Positions 49,665 to 59,696 of a DNA stretch of 64,000 nt are shown piece by piece. A program made the position numbers and the translations under genes. This DNA is from Phycisphaeraceae bacterium. Lineage in GTDB: Bacteria; Planctomycetota; Phycisphaerae; Phycisphaerales; UBA1924. The stretch covers positions 116,807 to 180,806 of the forward strand of contig JAJTHN010000010.1 in assembly GCA_021297895.1 (NCBI GenBank), given 5' to 3'. The notes below the pieces were generated by a model, which worked only from the letters and a program-made list of their open reading frames with translations, was not told the DNA's origin and made no database searches. Position 1 is the first letter of the stretch, and each line of letters opens with the position of its first letter.

Positions 49665-50742
49665 CCGTGTGATCTCTCATGAGTCCGAGCCGTACGTCAT
49701 CGCCGAACTGGGCGTGAATCACGACGGCTCGGTCGACCGCGCCGTGGCGATGGTCGACGCCGCGGCCGACGCCGGCGCCGACGCCGTCAAGCTCCAGTTG
49801 TTCCGGGCCGAGTTGCTCATGAGCCGGGCTTCGCGCCTGGCCGGCTATCAGCAGCAAGCCGGCGAGACCGACCCGCTGGAGATGCTCCGACGCTTGGAAC
49901 TGCGCGTCTCGCAGATGGGCCCGGTGGTGCAGCGAGCGCTGATCCGCGGCGTTCACGCCATCGTCACCTGCTTCAGCGTCGGACTCGTCGAAGAGGCCAT
50001 GCGTCTGCCCTGGCACGCGCTGAAGACCGCAAGCCCCGACATCATCCACCGACCGCTGCTGGATGCGCTCATCGCCACCGGTCGGCCCATGATCGTCTCG
50101 ACCGGCGCCGCGACCATGGGCGAGGTGCTGCGTGCGGTGGAGTGGCTCGAGCCTGCGCGGAATCGGCTTTGTGTTCTGCAGTGCGTGTCGAGCTACCCAA
50201 CGCCGGTCGATCGCGCCGAACTGGGCGGCATCGTCGCGCTGGCGCACGCGCTGGATGTGCCCGTGGGCTACAGCGATCACACGAGCGTGCCCGAGACGGC
50301 CATGGATGCGGTCGCGAGCGGCGCGTGCGTGCTCGAGAAGCACCTGACGCTCGACAAGTCAGCGGCGGGCCCGGACCACGCCGCGAGTCTGGAGCCGCGA
50401 GAGTTTCGCAGGTATGTCGAACTGGCTCGCCAGGCCTGGCGTCTGATGCGCGAGCCGGGCGACCCGCGGCACGAGGAGGTCGTGTCCCGCCGAGCGGCCG
50501 CGCCGCATGAGAAGCGACTGAGCGACCTGGAGCGCGATGTCCGCGCCGTTTCGCGTCAGTCGATCGTCGCGGCGCGCGATCTGCCCACGGGCAGCACGCT
50601 CACGCGCGCGGACATCACCTTCAAGCGACCCGGCACGGGCCTGGAGCCGTGGCGAGTGGGGGAGGTGGTCGGTCGGGTGCTCGCGCGCGATATTCGCGCG
50701 GACATGCCGCTGGTCGCGGCGGATGTCGGACTGACCGAGTAG
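49651..50742 (+). CDS. neuB: NeuB-type nonulosonic acid synthase
   Basis: A 363-residue enzyme that condenses phosphoenolpyruvate with a hexosamine-derived sugar to give a sialic-, pseudaminic- or legionaminic-type acid. GTG 49651 follows AAAGGA and gives the family start with YVIAELGVNHDGSVDRA. Other signatures are ADAVKLQLF, LKTASPDIIHRP, IVSTGAATMGE, VGYSDHT and LEKHLTLDK. Residues about 295-360 form the C-terminal SAF (antifreeze-like) domain (RSIVAARDLPTGSTL-like). It overlaps neuA by 14 bases and closes the operon, then converges on the flavodoxin-like gene. Confidence 0.92.
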   Translation: MRIADRVISHESEPYVIAELGVNHDGSVDRAVAMVDAAADAGADAVKLQLFRAELLMSRASRLAGYQQQAGETDPLEMLRRLELRVSQMGPVVQRALIRGVHAIVTCFSVGLVEEAMRLPWHALKTASPDIIHRPLLDALIATGRPMIVSTGAATMGEVLRAVEWLEPARNRLCVLQCVSSYPTPVDRAELGGIVALAHALDVPVGYSDHTSVPETAMDAVASGACVLEKHLTLDKSAAGPDHAASLEPREFRRYVELARQAWRLMREPGDPRHEEVVSRRAAAPHEKRLSDLERDVRAVSRQSIVAARDLPTGSTLTRADITFKRPGTGLEPWRVGEVVGRVLARDIRADMPLVAADVGLTE

Positions 50743-50824
50743 ACGAGTGATCGCGACACGACGCCCGCACGAGACGCCGCGCAGCGCGGAGACAGCCTCG
50801 CTTCGATGATGGGGCCGGCGTGCT

Positions 50825-51418
50825 TCAGGCCTTGCCCGCGAGCCAGCGTTGGGTCGCCTGCGCTACTCGTGCGCCGAAGGCCTCGCCGCTGAGGCGGTCG
50901 CCCTGCGGCGGGGTCTTGTCGGGCGGGCCCTGATCGGCCTGGGTCATGAGCCCCGAGTAGGACGACAGCCGGTTGAGGTCCTTGCCATCGCCGGTGTAGA
51001 TCGAGGGCGTCACGCCGGTGCTGACCCAGATCATCGAGTGCTGGTTGGCAAAGACCATGAGCGTGTGAAGCGTCTGGAGTTTGTCGCCGCTGAGCCCGCC
51101 GGAGTTGGTAAAGCCCGCGGCGATCTTGTCCTTCCAGCCCTGGCCGAACCAGATCCCGCTGGAGTACTCCATGAACCGCTTGAAGACCCAGCTCACATCG
51201 CCCATGTACGTGGGCGTGCCGAAAATGATCGCGTCGGCGGCGTTGAGTTCGCCCCATCGCCCGCCGAGGCTGCGGTCGGCGCCCGGCGCCGGGAGTTCCT
51301 CGACATTGAGCAGCGTCGCGTCGACGCCGTTGACCCCGGCCGCGCCGGCATGCACGCGCTCGGCGATGGCCTTGGTGTGACCGAAGCCTGAGTGATAAGC
51401 GATAACGATCTTCGCCAT
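50825..51418 (-). CDS. Flavodoxin-family protein, WrbA-like NAD(P)H:quinone oxidoreductase
   Basis: A 197-residue cytosolic flavoprotein candidate. The FMN-phosphate loop is HSGFGHTKAIAERV near residue 9; further FMN contacts are in FGTPTYMGDVSW near 66 and FTNSGGLSGDK near 103. WrbA-type proteins reduce quinones by two electrons to limit oxidative stress. ATG 51418 follows AGGA and gives the family MAKIVIAYHS start; an upstream in-frame start adds 21 unrelated residues. Confidence 0.87.
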   Translation of the reverse strand: MAKIVIAYHSGFGHTKAIAERVHAGAAGVNGVDATLLNVEELPAPGADRSLGGRWGELNAADAIIFGTPTYMGDVSWVFKRFMEYSSGIWFGQGWKDKIAAGFTNSGGLSGDKLQTLHTLMVFANQHSMIWVSTGVTPSIYTGDGKDLNRLSSYSGLMTQADQGPPDKTPPQGDRLSGEAFGARVAQATQRWLAGKA

Positions 51419-51742
51419 GGTTGAATCCTGCTTGGGTGCCGATGCCACCAAGACCACGCGCCAAGGTGCACGGCAACACAATTGCGACAGAGCATCACAG
51501 TTCCCGCAAGCGCATGGCCAGCCAGTGTATTGGGTGGGGGATTGCCCGGGTCTTTGCGGATTCTCGGGCCTGAGAAGGGATCTTTTTGGTCCGGGCCGCG
51601 GAGAGACGGCTTAGGCTAGACGATACTGCGTGGGGCCGAGTGGTGCCGATCGACGGGAGCGCTGCGCGCCCGCGGACGGTCCCATCTTCGACCCGCACCG
51701 CCCGACACAGCCCGATGGTGCCTTCGCTGACAGGAGACAGGC
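51419..51742. other. 324-base divergent non-coding gap
   Basis: No gene is supported here. A -10-like TAGGCT lies at 51612-51617 without a convincing -35, inside TTAGGCTAGACGAT, which closely matches TTAATCTAGACGAT at 59690 ahead of the related gene at 59842. CAGGAG before ATG 51743 is a good ribosome site. Confidence 0.45.
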
Positions 51743-54700
51743 ATGACCGCTCTTCGATTCGCCATTCCGATGCTGACCAACCTTTCGCCCCGGGCCCAGG
51801 CGCGCGGTGCGCGGCGGGTGATGCTGGCGTCGGCGGGCGCGCTTGCGCTCATGACCGGGTCGGTCACCGCTCCCGCGCTCGCGGGCGTGTCGGAGTTCGC
51901 GGAGGTCGAGCCCAACAACACCAAGGCGACGGCCAACACCGTCGACTTCGGGCCGAGCATCAGCACCATCCGAGGCAACACCCGGGGCAGCAGCACGACC
52001 GTCGCGGGTGTGAGCAGCGCGGACTACTTCCTGATCTCCACACCCGCGGCATCGCGCGGGATCTATCGCCATCGCCTGCAACTGACAACCACCGGCACCG
52101 CCGGACACACCCTGACGCTGCGCGGTGTTTCGCAGTCCTTCGGCCCGCCCGCGTCATGGGGCACCAACGATCTTGAGGTTCAGGCGGCGACCACGACCAC
52201 GACCCCGGCGCGGTACGCGCAGTTCTACGGCTTTGGCAAGAACGAGAAGGTCTACACGCGCGTGGTCGGAAACTCGCTGACGACCGGCGACTATGTGGTG
52301 CAGTTGCAGACGCAGACCGTCACGCCGGTGGAGATCACAAGCGTGCAGGCGGGGACGTACAACATCCGCGCCGTCGCGGCGGCACAGGGCGCGTACGACA
52401 CGGACCTTGTGCTGCTGGACTCGGACTTCAACTTCGTCTCCACGCGCGACGACCCGGATGACAAGGGCATCGATGCGACGCTCGCCCTGGGCGGTGTGTA
52501 CTACGTCGCGCTCTCGCCGTACAACCTCGTGGCGCGCGTGTTCAACCCGCGTGACCTGAACGAGAACGCCGGTCCCGGCTTTGACTTTGCGGATCTGGTG
52601 GCCAACTCGTCGAGCCTGGCGACGAGCACCACGCCCATGAGCCTCGAGATTCGGCAGGGCACGACGGTGGTGGCAACGGGCGTAGGTCTGCCGTACTCGG
52701 GCGCGACGACGGCGTTCGATGTGCAGTTCTTCCGCATCGCCGTCGCGCCGAACACATCCCCGGTGGGCACGCCCGTGGCGGTCGCGAAGCCCATCGTGCA
52801 GGGCGAGAGCTACACGCTGACGGTGAACGTCACGCCCGTGGCGTCCCCCGCGAGCACAGGCTTGAGCGTGGTGGCCGACCTGACGACCCTCGGCCTCGGT
52901 GCGACCGAGGCGTTTACCGGCGAGGGCAACACCTTTACGTTCTCATCGACGCTCGGCGATGTTCCGCCGGGAACGCTCACGATCCCCCTTACCGTCAGCG
53001 ACGCCGAGGGCCGCTCCAGCACGGGCTCGCTGAAGCTGATCATCGCGGCGGACCTCGGCACGCTGAGCGATGGCGCGGGCACGAGCGTCAGCCAGACGCT
53101 GAGCGTGGGCGGGGTCGCGTGGTTCCGCTTCGAGGCGACATCGCCGGCCAGCGCGTGCCGCTTCGTGGACCTGCACACACTGGGCACGACGCTGACGACG
53201 ATCAACGACACCGAACTTGCGCTCTACGACGCGACCGGCACGCTGGTGGCGCGGAACGACGACTTGCAGGGCTCGGTCAACGACCTCTCGGCCCTGAGTT
53301 TCGGCGCTGGCGTTCCCGCGCGGACCTACGCGCCGTGGACCACGACCCTGACAGGTCAGACCGCCGGACTGTTGAACGGCGGTGTGTACTACGCGGCGGT
53401 CGTCGGGTTCAATTCCGCGAACGCCTTCGGTGCCAACTTCGGTGTGACGAGCGCTGCGACCAGCGCCGGCAGCGCATCGCTGAGCGCCCTGACCGGGCCG
53501 AGCACCGCGCCGCCCACCGTTGTGCCCGCGACGTACCTCAAGGGCCAGGGCTTGGAGGGCTGGGCCCGGATCGTCACGTGCGCCGGCGACAGCGCGATCG
53601 TCACGCTCGACGCGACGCTCGTCGGCGGTCCCGCAAGCGTGCCGATGTTGCTCTCGTCTCCCGGTACATTCACCGCGACATTCGCGGTGAGCGACTCGAC
53701 CGCCGATGGCGTGTACAACCTGCCGTTCATCGTTGAACTGCCCGCGGGCACAACGGTGCAGACCGGCACTGCGACCCTTCACGTGCGCAGCGTCACCGAT
53801 CTCGGCAACGCCAATATCGATAACGCCGCGGTCCCCGCAGGCCGAACCGCCACCGCTCCCGGCACGCCGGGCGGCGCGACCTGGTTCCGGTTCGACATCG
53901 CCAGCGAGGCAACCGGAACAACGTTCGTTGATGTCACGAGCCTCGGCTCTTCGTTCACGCCCACCTCGCAGGACACGGTCCTTGCCCTCTGGCGGACCGA
54001 CGGCACGCTCGTCGCGGCCAACGACGACTGGGCCGCGCCGACGGTCTTCGTGCCGGGCCTTTCGTTCGGTCGCACGACGCCGACGCGTGCGTACAGCGCT
54101 ACATCGCCCACGAGCGCTTCGCTCCCGGGCTTCGACGGGCGCACCGGCGCCTCGCTGCCCGCCGGAACGTACTACGCCTCGGTGACGCGCTGGGCCACGG
54201 GCTTCGGCGTGCCCGCCGCCGGCGCGGGGCGCTTCGGCCACTTCACCAGTGCCGCCGATGCCGGCACGGTCCGCCTGATCGTCGGGACCAATGTCCCGGT
54301 GCCGTGCAATGAGCCGATCATCGGCACCGAGCCGACCGGCCTTACCCGCTTTACCGGCCAGCCCGCGACCTTCACCGTTGCCGCCAGCGGTACCGCACCG
54401 CTGAGTTATCAGTGGAGGAAGAACGGGGTCAACATCGACGGCCAGATCGGGCCGACGTTGACCATCGCCAGCGCCACGACCGCCGCCAACGGCCAGTACG
54501 ACTGCGTGGTCACCAACGCCTGCGGCACCGATACAAGCGCGAGCGTGCAACTGACCGTCAGCCCCAAGTGCAGCCCGGTGGACATCGCCAACACCGACAC
54601 CGATCCGACGCCCGATGGGCAGTTGGACAACGGCGACTTCCAGGCCTTCTTCGCCGCGTTCTTCCTGCCAGAAGGCGATGCCGGGCGGCTGGTCGCGGAT

Positions 54701-54832
54701 GTGACCGATACCGACGGCGACGGCGGTCCGGCAGATGGACTGGTCGACAACGGTGACTTCAACTACTTCTTTGCCCAGTTCTTTGTTGGCTGCCCGCTCC
54801 CGTTGGCCGAGCCGCCGCAGCCCGCACCATGA
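51743..54832 (+). CDS. Giant exported EPN/Ig-like protein with DNGDF tandem domain
   Basis: A 1029-residue exported protein. ATG 51743 follows CAGGAG and opens a long signal peptide (basic to residue 25, hydrophobic to about 47, ending APALAG). It starts with FAEVEPNNTKATA, then SSADYFLISTPAASRGIYRHRL. Two copies of a module with WFRF...FVDxxxLGS...DDW and a YYAxV strand lie near residues 448 and 703. An Ig-like domain is near 870-955 (FTVAASGTAPLSYQWRKNG, GQYDCVVTNACGTD). The duplicated DNGDF..FF domain is near 955-1015, followed by an unusual Pro-rich tail (LPLAEPPQPAP) after the final GC. Closest relative: the protein at 59842. Confidence 0.87.
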   Translation: MTALRFAIPMLTNLSPRAQARGARRVMLASAGALALMTGSVTAPALAGVSEFAEVEPNNTKATANTVDFGPSISTIRGNTRGSSTTVAGVSSADYFLISTPAASRGIYRHRLQLTTTGTAGHTLTLRGVSQSFGPPASWGTNDLEVQAATTTTTPARYAQFYGFGKNEKVYTRVVGNSLTTGDYVVQLQTQTVTPVEITSVQAGTYNIRAVAAAQGAYDTDLVLLDSDFNFVSTRDDPDDKGIDATLALGGVYYVALSPYNLVARVFNPRDLNENAGPGFDFADLVANSSSLATSTTPMSLEIRQGTTVVATGVGLPYSGATTAFDVQFFRIAVAPNTSPVGTPVAVAKPIVQGESYTLTVNVTPVASPASTGLSVVADLTTLGLGATEAFTGEGNTFTFSSTLGDVPPGTLTIPLTVSDAEGRSSTGSLKLIIAADLGTLSDGAGTSVSQTLSVGGVAWFRFEATSPASACRFVDLHTLGTTLTTINDTELALYDATGTLVARNDDLQGSVNDLSALSFGAGVPARTYAPWTTTLTGQTAGLLNGGVYYAAVVGFNSANAFGANFGVTSAATSAGSASLSALTGPSTAPPTVVPATYLKGQGLEGWARIVTCAGDSAIVTLDATLVGGPASVPMLLSSPGTFTATFAVSDSTADGVYNLPFIVELPAGTTVQTGTATLHVRSVTDLGNANIDNAAVPAGRTATAPGTPGGATWFRFDIASEATGTTFVDVTSLGSSFTPTSQDTVLALWRTDGTLVAANDDWAAPTVFVPGLSFGRTTPTRAYSATSPTSASLPGFDGRTGASLPAGTYYASVTRWATGFGVPAAGAGRFGHFTSAADAGTVRLIVGTNVPVPCNEPIIGTEPTGLTRFTGQPATFTVAASGTAPLSYQWRKNGVNIDGQIGPTLTIASATTAANGQYDCVVTNACGTDTSASVQLTVSPKCSPVDIANTDTDPTPDGQLDNGDFQAFFAAFFLPEGDAGRLVADVTDTDGDGGPADGLVDNGDFNYFFAQFFVGCPLPLAEPPQPAP

Positions 54833-54939
54833 TGCCGCCGTTGTGGGATGAACGGCGGTGTCACCCAAGGGTTTACTCTAAGGCGAGCCGCTTGAGTGGC
54901 GGGCGTGTCTGGGGTGCCCCTAAGAAAATCGGCGACATC

Positions 54940-54953
54940 GGGGGTGATCCCCC
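54940..54953. promoter_or_regulatory. Inverted repeat abutting the -35 box
   Basis: GGGGG and CCCCC arms around TGAT end at the base before the TTGCAA -35 box, the same placement as the repeat at 9489-9508. Possible operator; the length is short, so chance cannot be excluded. Confidence 0.3.
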
Positions 54954-54981
54954 TTGCAACCGGCTCCGGAAGCCGTACATT
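54954..54981 (+). promoter_or_regulatory. Promoter TTGCAA-16-TACATT
   Basis: TTGCAA (54954-54959) and TACATT (54976-54981), 16-base spacer; leader of about 128 bases for the gene at 55116. The rest of the gap 54833-55115 shows nothing else. Confidence 0.6.
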
Positions 54982-55115
54982 AAGGACGCGGACGCTCGTC
55001 CGCGGCTCGAGGCGAGGCATCCTCGAACGTGTCTGAATGACGATGGGATAAGTTGTGGCGGCGATGCCGTCATCCTGTTGGGTACTCGTGGCCTTTGCGA
55101 ACAAAGGGACTTGAC

Positions 55116-58100
55116 ATGAAGAAGCGATTTGCGCTGGCGCTGCTGGCCGGGCTCGGGCTGTCGTGCTCGACGGCGATGGCCCAGTACAGCTTTCCGTCAT
55201 TCAACATGCCGGCTCCGGTCGGGCAGATTTTCAACGCGGTCCAACTCGATGTTGCGCCCGCGACCAACGGGACGTACACCACCTACACCGTGAACATCGC
55301 GTGGACCGGCAGCGGCACCGCGCCGTTCGATTCGCGCGGCACCGAGGCGCGCTTCGCTCTGACCGACCGCGCGGTTGTGGACGGAACGACCATCCCGACC
55401 GAAGCCGTGACCTACATCGCCCCCGGTGCCGCGCCGGGCGCGGCCGACAACTCTTCGGCGCAGAACCTCGGCTGGTCGGGCACGCTGGCGATCTCATACG
55501 CCAAGAACGCCGGCAATCCGCCGCTGTATTTCATCTGTCGTCAGGATTCCTTCGGTGAGATCGCGACGTTCAACAACGTGCGGATCACCCTGGGCGGTGT
55601 AACGGCCCCGCCCGGGTTCCCGACCAACGACAACTGCTCCGCCGCGGTCGCCATCGGCGCCCTGCCCTTCCTCTCTCCGGCGATCGACATCTCCCTGGCC
55701 AGCAACGCCGACACGGGCGATCCGATCTTCTCCTGCGGCACGGTGCGCCGGACGATCTGGTACACCTTCACGCCGACGGTCACCGGCTCGTACACCTTCC
55801 AGACCTGCACCGGTTCGGCGCCCGCCACCACCGTGGTGAACACCGCCATCGGCGTGTTCTCCGGTGACTGCGCGACGGGCACCTACACCCAGTTGGCGTG
55901 CAACACCAACGGTTGCGGCACCCGCTCGACCGTGACGACCAATCTGACCGCTGGCCAGACGTTCTTCGTCGTCATCGGCCGCGTGGGCACGGATGATCCG
56001 GTCCCGCCGAGCGAGTCGGCCCTGAGCTTCCGTGTGAACTTCAATCCGCCCGGCCCGGTCCCGCCGACCAACGACGACTGCTTCAACGCCACCTCGATCG
56101 ACCCGGTGACGCTCCCGGTGATCACGGACCCGGTTGATGTCCTCAACGCCACGAGCGTCGGCGAGCCGACGTTCTGCGCCACGACCAATCGCACGGTCTG
56201 GTACTCGTTCGTTCCGACGCAGGACGGCATCTACCGCTTCTCGTCGTGCGCCGGGGACATCGGCACGATTCCCAACGCGGTTGCCGACACGATCATCGCG
56301 GTCTTCTCGGGCGACTGCTCGTCCCTGACTTCCGTCGGCTGCAACGCCGATGGCGGCGCGGCCTGCTCCGGCGCCCGCGCAAGCGTTGATGTCCTGCTGA
56401 CCGCGGGCACCCAGTACCGCATCATGCTCGGCCGCCAGGGCACAACGACGCCCACCGGCGTTCAGGCCGTGGCGATGCGCGTCTCTCTCCAGGGTCCACC
56501 CCCGACGCCGCCGGCCAACGACGAGTGCACGGCGGCCATCGTTCTCAACACCGAGCCCGGCTTCGGTCTGCCCTACACGACCACCCCGGTGAACATCTTC
56601 GACGCGACGGTGTCCAGCGACCCGGCCACCTGCGTCGCCTCGACCAACACGATCTGGTACTCCTTCACGCCCACGGCGACCGACTACTTCCAGTTCTCCA
56701 CCTGCGCCGCCGACGCCCCCGCGACGACTGTCGCCAACACGACGATCTCGGTCTTTGAGAGCACCGGCACCTGCGGCGATCTGACGCTCCGCGCGTGCAA
56801 CGACGACGGCGGCGTGGGCTGCACGGGCACCCGAGCCAGCGTCGCGCTGTTCCTCAACGCCGGCACGCGGTACTACATCCAGGTCGGCGCCGGCGCCGCG
56901 CCGACAGTCACGGGTCTGGTCGCGTTGAACATCAAGACCATCGCCCCGCCGCCAGCCGCGGCTACGTGCGATGGCGCCATCGTCATGCCTAGTTCCTTCA
57001 CGACATGGACCAGCGATCCCATCGACGTGTCCAGCGCTCCCAACGCGCAGTCCATCGCTACCTGCGCAGGGACTTCCGTCACGCGTCAGATCTACTACAA
57101 GTTCACCCCCGCCGTCAGCGGCAACTACCTCTTCTCGACCTGCCAGGAAGACGTCCCCGCGGCGACGCTGCTGGACACGGTCATCTCGATCTATCGGCCT
57201 TCGGACCCGGCCAACGTCTGCCCGACGCTCGGGACCTTCCAGGCCTGCAATGACGACGCCACCACGACGGGCCTTCCCGCCGGGACAAACGCGTTTGTCT
57301 GCACCAACACCACGCTGACGGACCTCCGCTCCAACTTCCGCACCCAGCTCGAGGCCGGCGTGACCTACATCTTCGTCATCGGCCGCTACGGCACCGCGCA
57401 GCCGCTGCCCGCCGGGCAGACGATCCTGCAGTTCAAGGTGACCGCGGAACTGCCCCCCGCCAATGACACGTGCGCCGGCGCGATCAGCGTGAACACGCTC
57501 CCCGGCTTCGGCATCCCCTTTACCGTTCCCGCCCAGTCGATCAACTTCGCCCTGGCCGTCGGTGACCCCACCGTGACCTGCGCCGCGGCGACCAAGAGCG
57601 TCTGGTACACCTTCACCCCCACGGTCTCGACCTCCTACTTCCTCTCGACCTGCCCCACCGAGGCCCCCGGTACCACCGCGGCCAACACCTTCATCAGCGT
57701 CTACTCCGGTGACTGCGGCACGCTGCTCGAGGCCGCGTGCAGCTCGAACTTCTGCGGCACGCGCGGCGCCGTGACCGTGCCCATGACCGCCGGCACGACC
57801 TACCGCATCGCGATCGGCACGACCGGCACCACCAACGGCAACATCTCCTTCCGCATCTCCGACGCCTCGCCGCCCGCCAGCGACACCTGCGCCGCGGCGA
57901 TCAATCTCAACGCGATCCCCGGCTTCGCACTGCCCTTCGTCTCTTCGCCGGTCGACCTGACCTTCGCCACGACTGACGGCTCCGACCCGACGTCCTGCGC
58001 CGCCAGCCAGTCGCGCACCATCTTCTACCGCTGGACCGCGCAGGCGTCTGGCAACTACCTCCTGTCCACCTGCACCAGCGATGCGCCGGCCAACACGATC

Positions 58101-59435
58101 GCCGCGTCGTTCGTCTCGATCTTCACCGGCTCGTGCGGCTCGCTGACCAGTGTGGCCTGCGCGTCGACCAGCTCCTGCGGCCGCGGACGCGTGACGTTCA
58201 CCGCTACCGCGGGTACGACCTACACCTTCATGATCGGCCGCAACGCGCTCGGCGCGCTGAGCGGCGGCGAGGGCACGATCGCCTTCAACCTCCGCCAGTT
58301 GGCCAACCCGCCGACGCTCTCCGGCGAGACCGAGCCGAACGACACCAAGGCCACCGCCAACGTCTTCAACCTCACCAACAACACCGGCATAACCGGAACC
58401 AGCACGGGCACCACGACCACCGGCGGTGCGCTGACGACCTTCGACTACTTCCGCATCAACCTCCCCGCGGGTCCGGGCATCACCCGTCACCGTCTGGCGC
58501 TGATCTCCAGCGGCACGCCCCAGACCGGCCACACCATGACGCTGCGTGGCCTTACGCAGACCGCCACGGGCATCGGCACGGGCGAGACTATCCTGACCAA
58601 CGCCATCACGCAGGCCAATCCCGCCGCGGTTGATCCGGTCCCCACGGCTCAGGTCTACGCCCTCGGCACCTCCGCCGCGACGCTCCTTGCGCGCGTCAGC
58701 GGTACCGCGGCCACCACCGCTCCGTATCAGATCGCGCTGTTCAGCGATCCGGTGACGCCGATCGACGTCGCCGGCGGTTCCTTCCCGGTCGGAAGCCTCA
58801 CGATCCGCACCACCGGTCAGACCGCCGCCGATACCGAACTGTGGGTCTACGACAGCAACTTCAACCCGATCGCGAACTTCGGTAACGACAACGACGGCAC
58901 ATCCATCCAGTCGCGTCTGACCCGCACCTTCGCCCAGGGCACCTACTACCTCGCCATCGGCGAGGGCAACATGGCCAACAACCTCGCATCGCCCTCCGAT
59001 GACGGTCGTCGCACGTCGGCGGTTGCAGACTTCCCCGGCTACATCGTCAGCAGCGCCAGCACGACGAGCGCAAATCTGAACTTCGTCATGGACGACGGCG
59101 TGAATCCCGCCCGCACCACGACGTTTGCCAAGAACGCCGTGCAGCAGATCGGCTTCTTCAAGTTCACGGTCGGGAGCACGGTCGTTGGGTGCGATAACCC
59201 GGCGGATGTGGCCAACACCGACGGCGATCCGGTGCCCGATCAGTCGATCGACAACGGCGACTTCCAGGCCTTCTTCGCCGCCTTCTTCCTCGCGCCGGGC
59301 GACCCCGGGCAGCTTGTGGCCGACATCGCCAACACCGATGGCGAGACGCGGCTCGAGGGTGCGGGTCCGGATGGCACCGTCGACAACGGTGACTTCCAGG
59401 CCTTCTTCCTGTACTTCTTCCAGGGCTGCCCGTAA
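55116..59435 (+). CDS. Giant exported multi-repeat protein with DNGDF tandem domain
   Basis: A 1439-residue exported protein. ATG 55116 follows AAAGGGAC and opens a compact signal peptide (MKKRFALALLAGLGLSCSTA). The mature N-terminus (QYSFPSF) and its first 165 residues match the protein at 312. Six NDxC repeats start near residues 168, 317, 465, 612, 781 and 918, each with WYxFTPxxxxxYxxSTC and CNDD/CxxN. Paired cysteines in each repeat could form disulfides. An EPNDTKATA module starts near 1069 with FDYFRINLPAGPGITRHRL. The duplicated DNGDF..FF domain fills the last 80 residues, ending QGCP. A strong terminator follows. Confidence 0.88.
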   Translation: MKKRFALALLAGLGLSCSTAMAQYSFPSFNMPAPVGQIFNAVQLDVAPATNGTYTTYTVNIAWTGSGTAPFDSRGTEARFALTDRAVVDGTTIPTEAVTYIAPGAAPGAADNSSAQNLGWSGTLAISYAKNAGNPPLYFICRQDSFGEIATFNNVRITLGGVTAPPGFPTNDNCSAAVAIGALPFLSPAIDISLASNADTGDPIFSCGTVRRTIWYTFTPTVTGSYTFQTCTGSAPATTVVNTAIGVFSGDCATGTYTQLACNTNGCGTRSTVTTNLTAGQTFFVVIGRVGTDDPVPPSESALSFRVNFNPPGPVPPTNDDCFNATSIDPVTLPVITDPVDVLNATSVGEPTFCATTNRTVWYSFVPTQDGIYRFSSCAGDIGTIPNAVADTIIAVFSGDCSSLTSVGCNADGGAACSGARASVDVLLTAGTQYRIMLGRQGTTTPTGVQAVAMRVSLQGPPPTPPANDECTAAIVLNTEPGFGLPYTTTPVNIFDATVSSDPATCVASTNTIWYSFTPTATDYFQFSTCAADAPATTVANTTISVFESTGTCGDLTLRACNDDGGVGCTGTRASVALFLNAGTRYYIQVGAGAAPTVTGLVALNIKTIAPPPAAATCDGAIVMPSSFTTWTSDPIDVSSAPNAQSIATCAGTSVTRQIYYKFTPAVSGNYLFSTCQEDVPAATLLDTVISIYRPSDPANVCPTLGTFQACNDDATTTGLPAGTNAFVCTNTTLTDLRSNFRTQLEAGVTYIFVIGRYGTAQPLPAGQTILQFKVTAELPPANDTCAGAISVNTLPGFGIPFTVPAQSINFALAVGDPTVTCAAATKSVWYTFTPTVSTSYFLSTCPTEAPGTTAANTFISVYSGDCGTLLEAACSSNFCGTRGAVTVPMTAGTTYRIAIGTTGTTNGNISFRISDASPPASDTCAAAINLNAIPGFALPFVSSPVDLTFATTDGSDPTSCAASQSRTIFYRWTAQASGNYLLSTCTSDAPANTIAASFVSIFTGSCGSLTSVACASTSSCGRGRVTFTATAGTTYTFMIGRNALGALSGGEGTIAFNLRQLANPPTLSGETEPNDTKATANVFNLTNNTGITGTSTGTTTTGGALTTFDYFRINLPAGPGITRHRLALISSGTPQTGHTMTLRGLTQTATGIGTGETILTNAITQANPAAVDPVPTAQVYALGTSAATLLARVSGTAATTAPYQIALFSDPVTPIDVAGGSFPVGSLTIRTTGQTAADTELWVYDSNFNPIANFGNDNDGTSIQSRLTRTFAQGTYYLAIGEGNMANNLASPSDDGRRTSAVADFPGYIVSSASTTSANLNFVMDDGVNPARTTTFAKNAVQQIGFFKFTVGSTVVGCDNPADVANTDGDPVPDQSIDNGDFQAFFAAFFLAPGDPGQLVADIANTDGETRLEGAGPDGTVDNGDFQAFFLYFFQGCP

Positions 59436-59469
59436 TCGCGGGTCGGCACAGAAACTGATCTGAAGTTCA

Positions 59470-59502
59470 GGGGCACCCCTTCGTGGGGTGCCCCTTTTCT
59501 TT
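59470..59502 (+). terminator. Rho-independent terminator
   Basis: Perfect 10-bp stem (59470-59479 / 59485-59494), 5-base loop, followed by TTTTCTTT. It lies 35 bases after the stop of the protein at 55116. Confidence 0.9.
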
Positions 59503-59668
59503 GCGCAAAGGCGCGATGGTGTTCGAGCTTGCAGGGACCCATGCCGCGGATAGGGAGAACGTGTACTCGTCGGCGGGAGCGGGAAACTTGAGCAGTGTTT
59601 CGAAATTCGGGGGAATGCCCCGGAGCATGAGAATGAGGGCAAAATCGGGGGTTCTGAGGCTTTTCAGG

Positions 59669-59696
59669 TTGCAGAGCCGGAGAACGGACTTAATCT
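59669..59696 (+). promoter_or_regulatory. Promoter TTGCAG-16-TAATCT
   Basis: TTGCAG (59669-59674) and TAATCT (59691-59696), 16-base spacer; a leader of about 138 bases for the gene at 59842. Preceded by a short CTGA...TCAG inverted repeat. Confidence 0.6.

Noticed and set aside
55494..59642. 1382-codon open frame on the minus strand opposite the giant protein at 55116
   Set aside because: It is antisense to a clearly conserved exported protein; the product is Arg/Gly/Val-rich low-complexity sequence. Long antisense frames are expected in GC-rich repeats.
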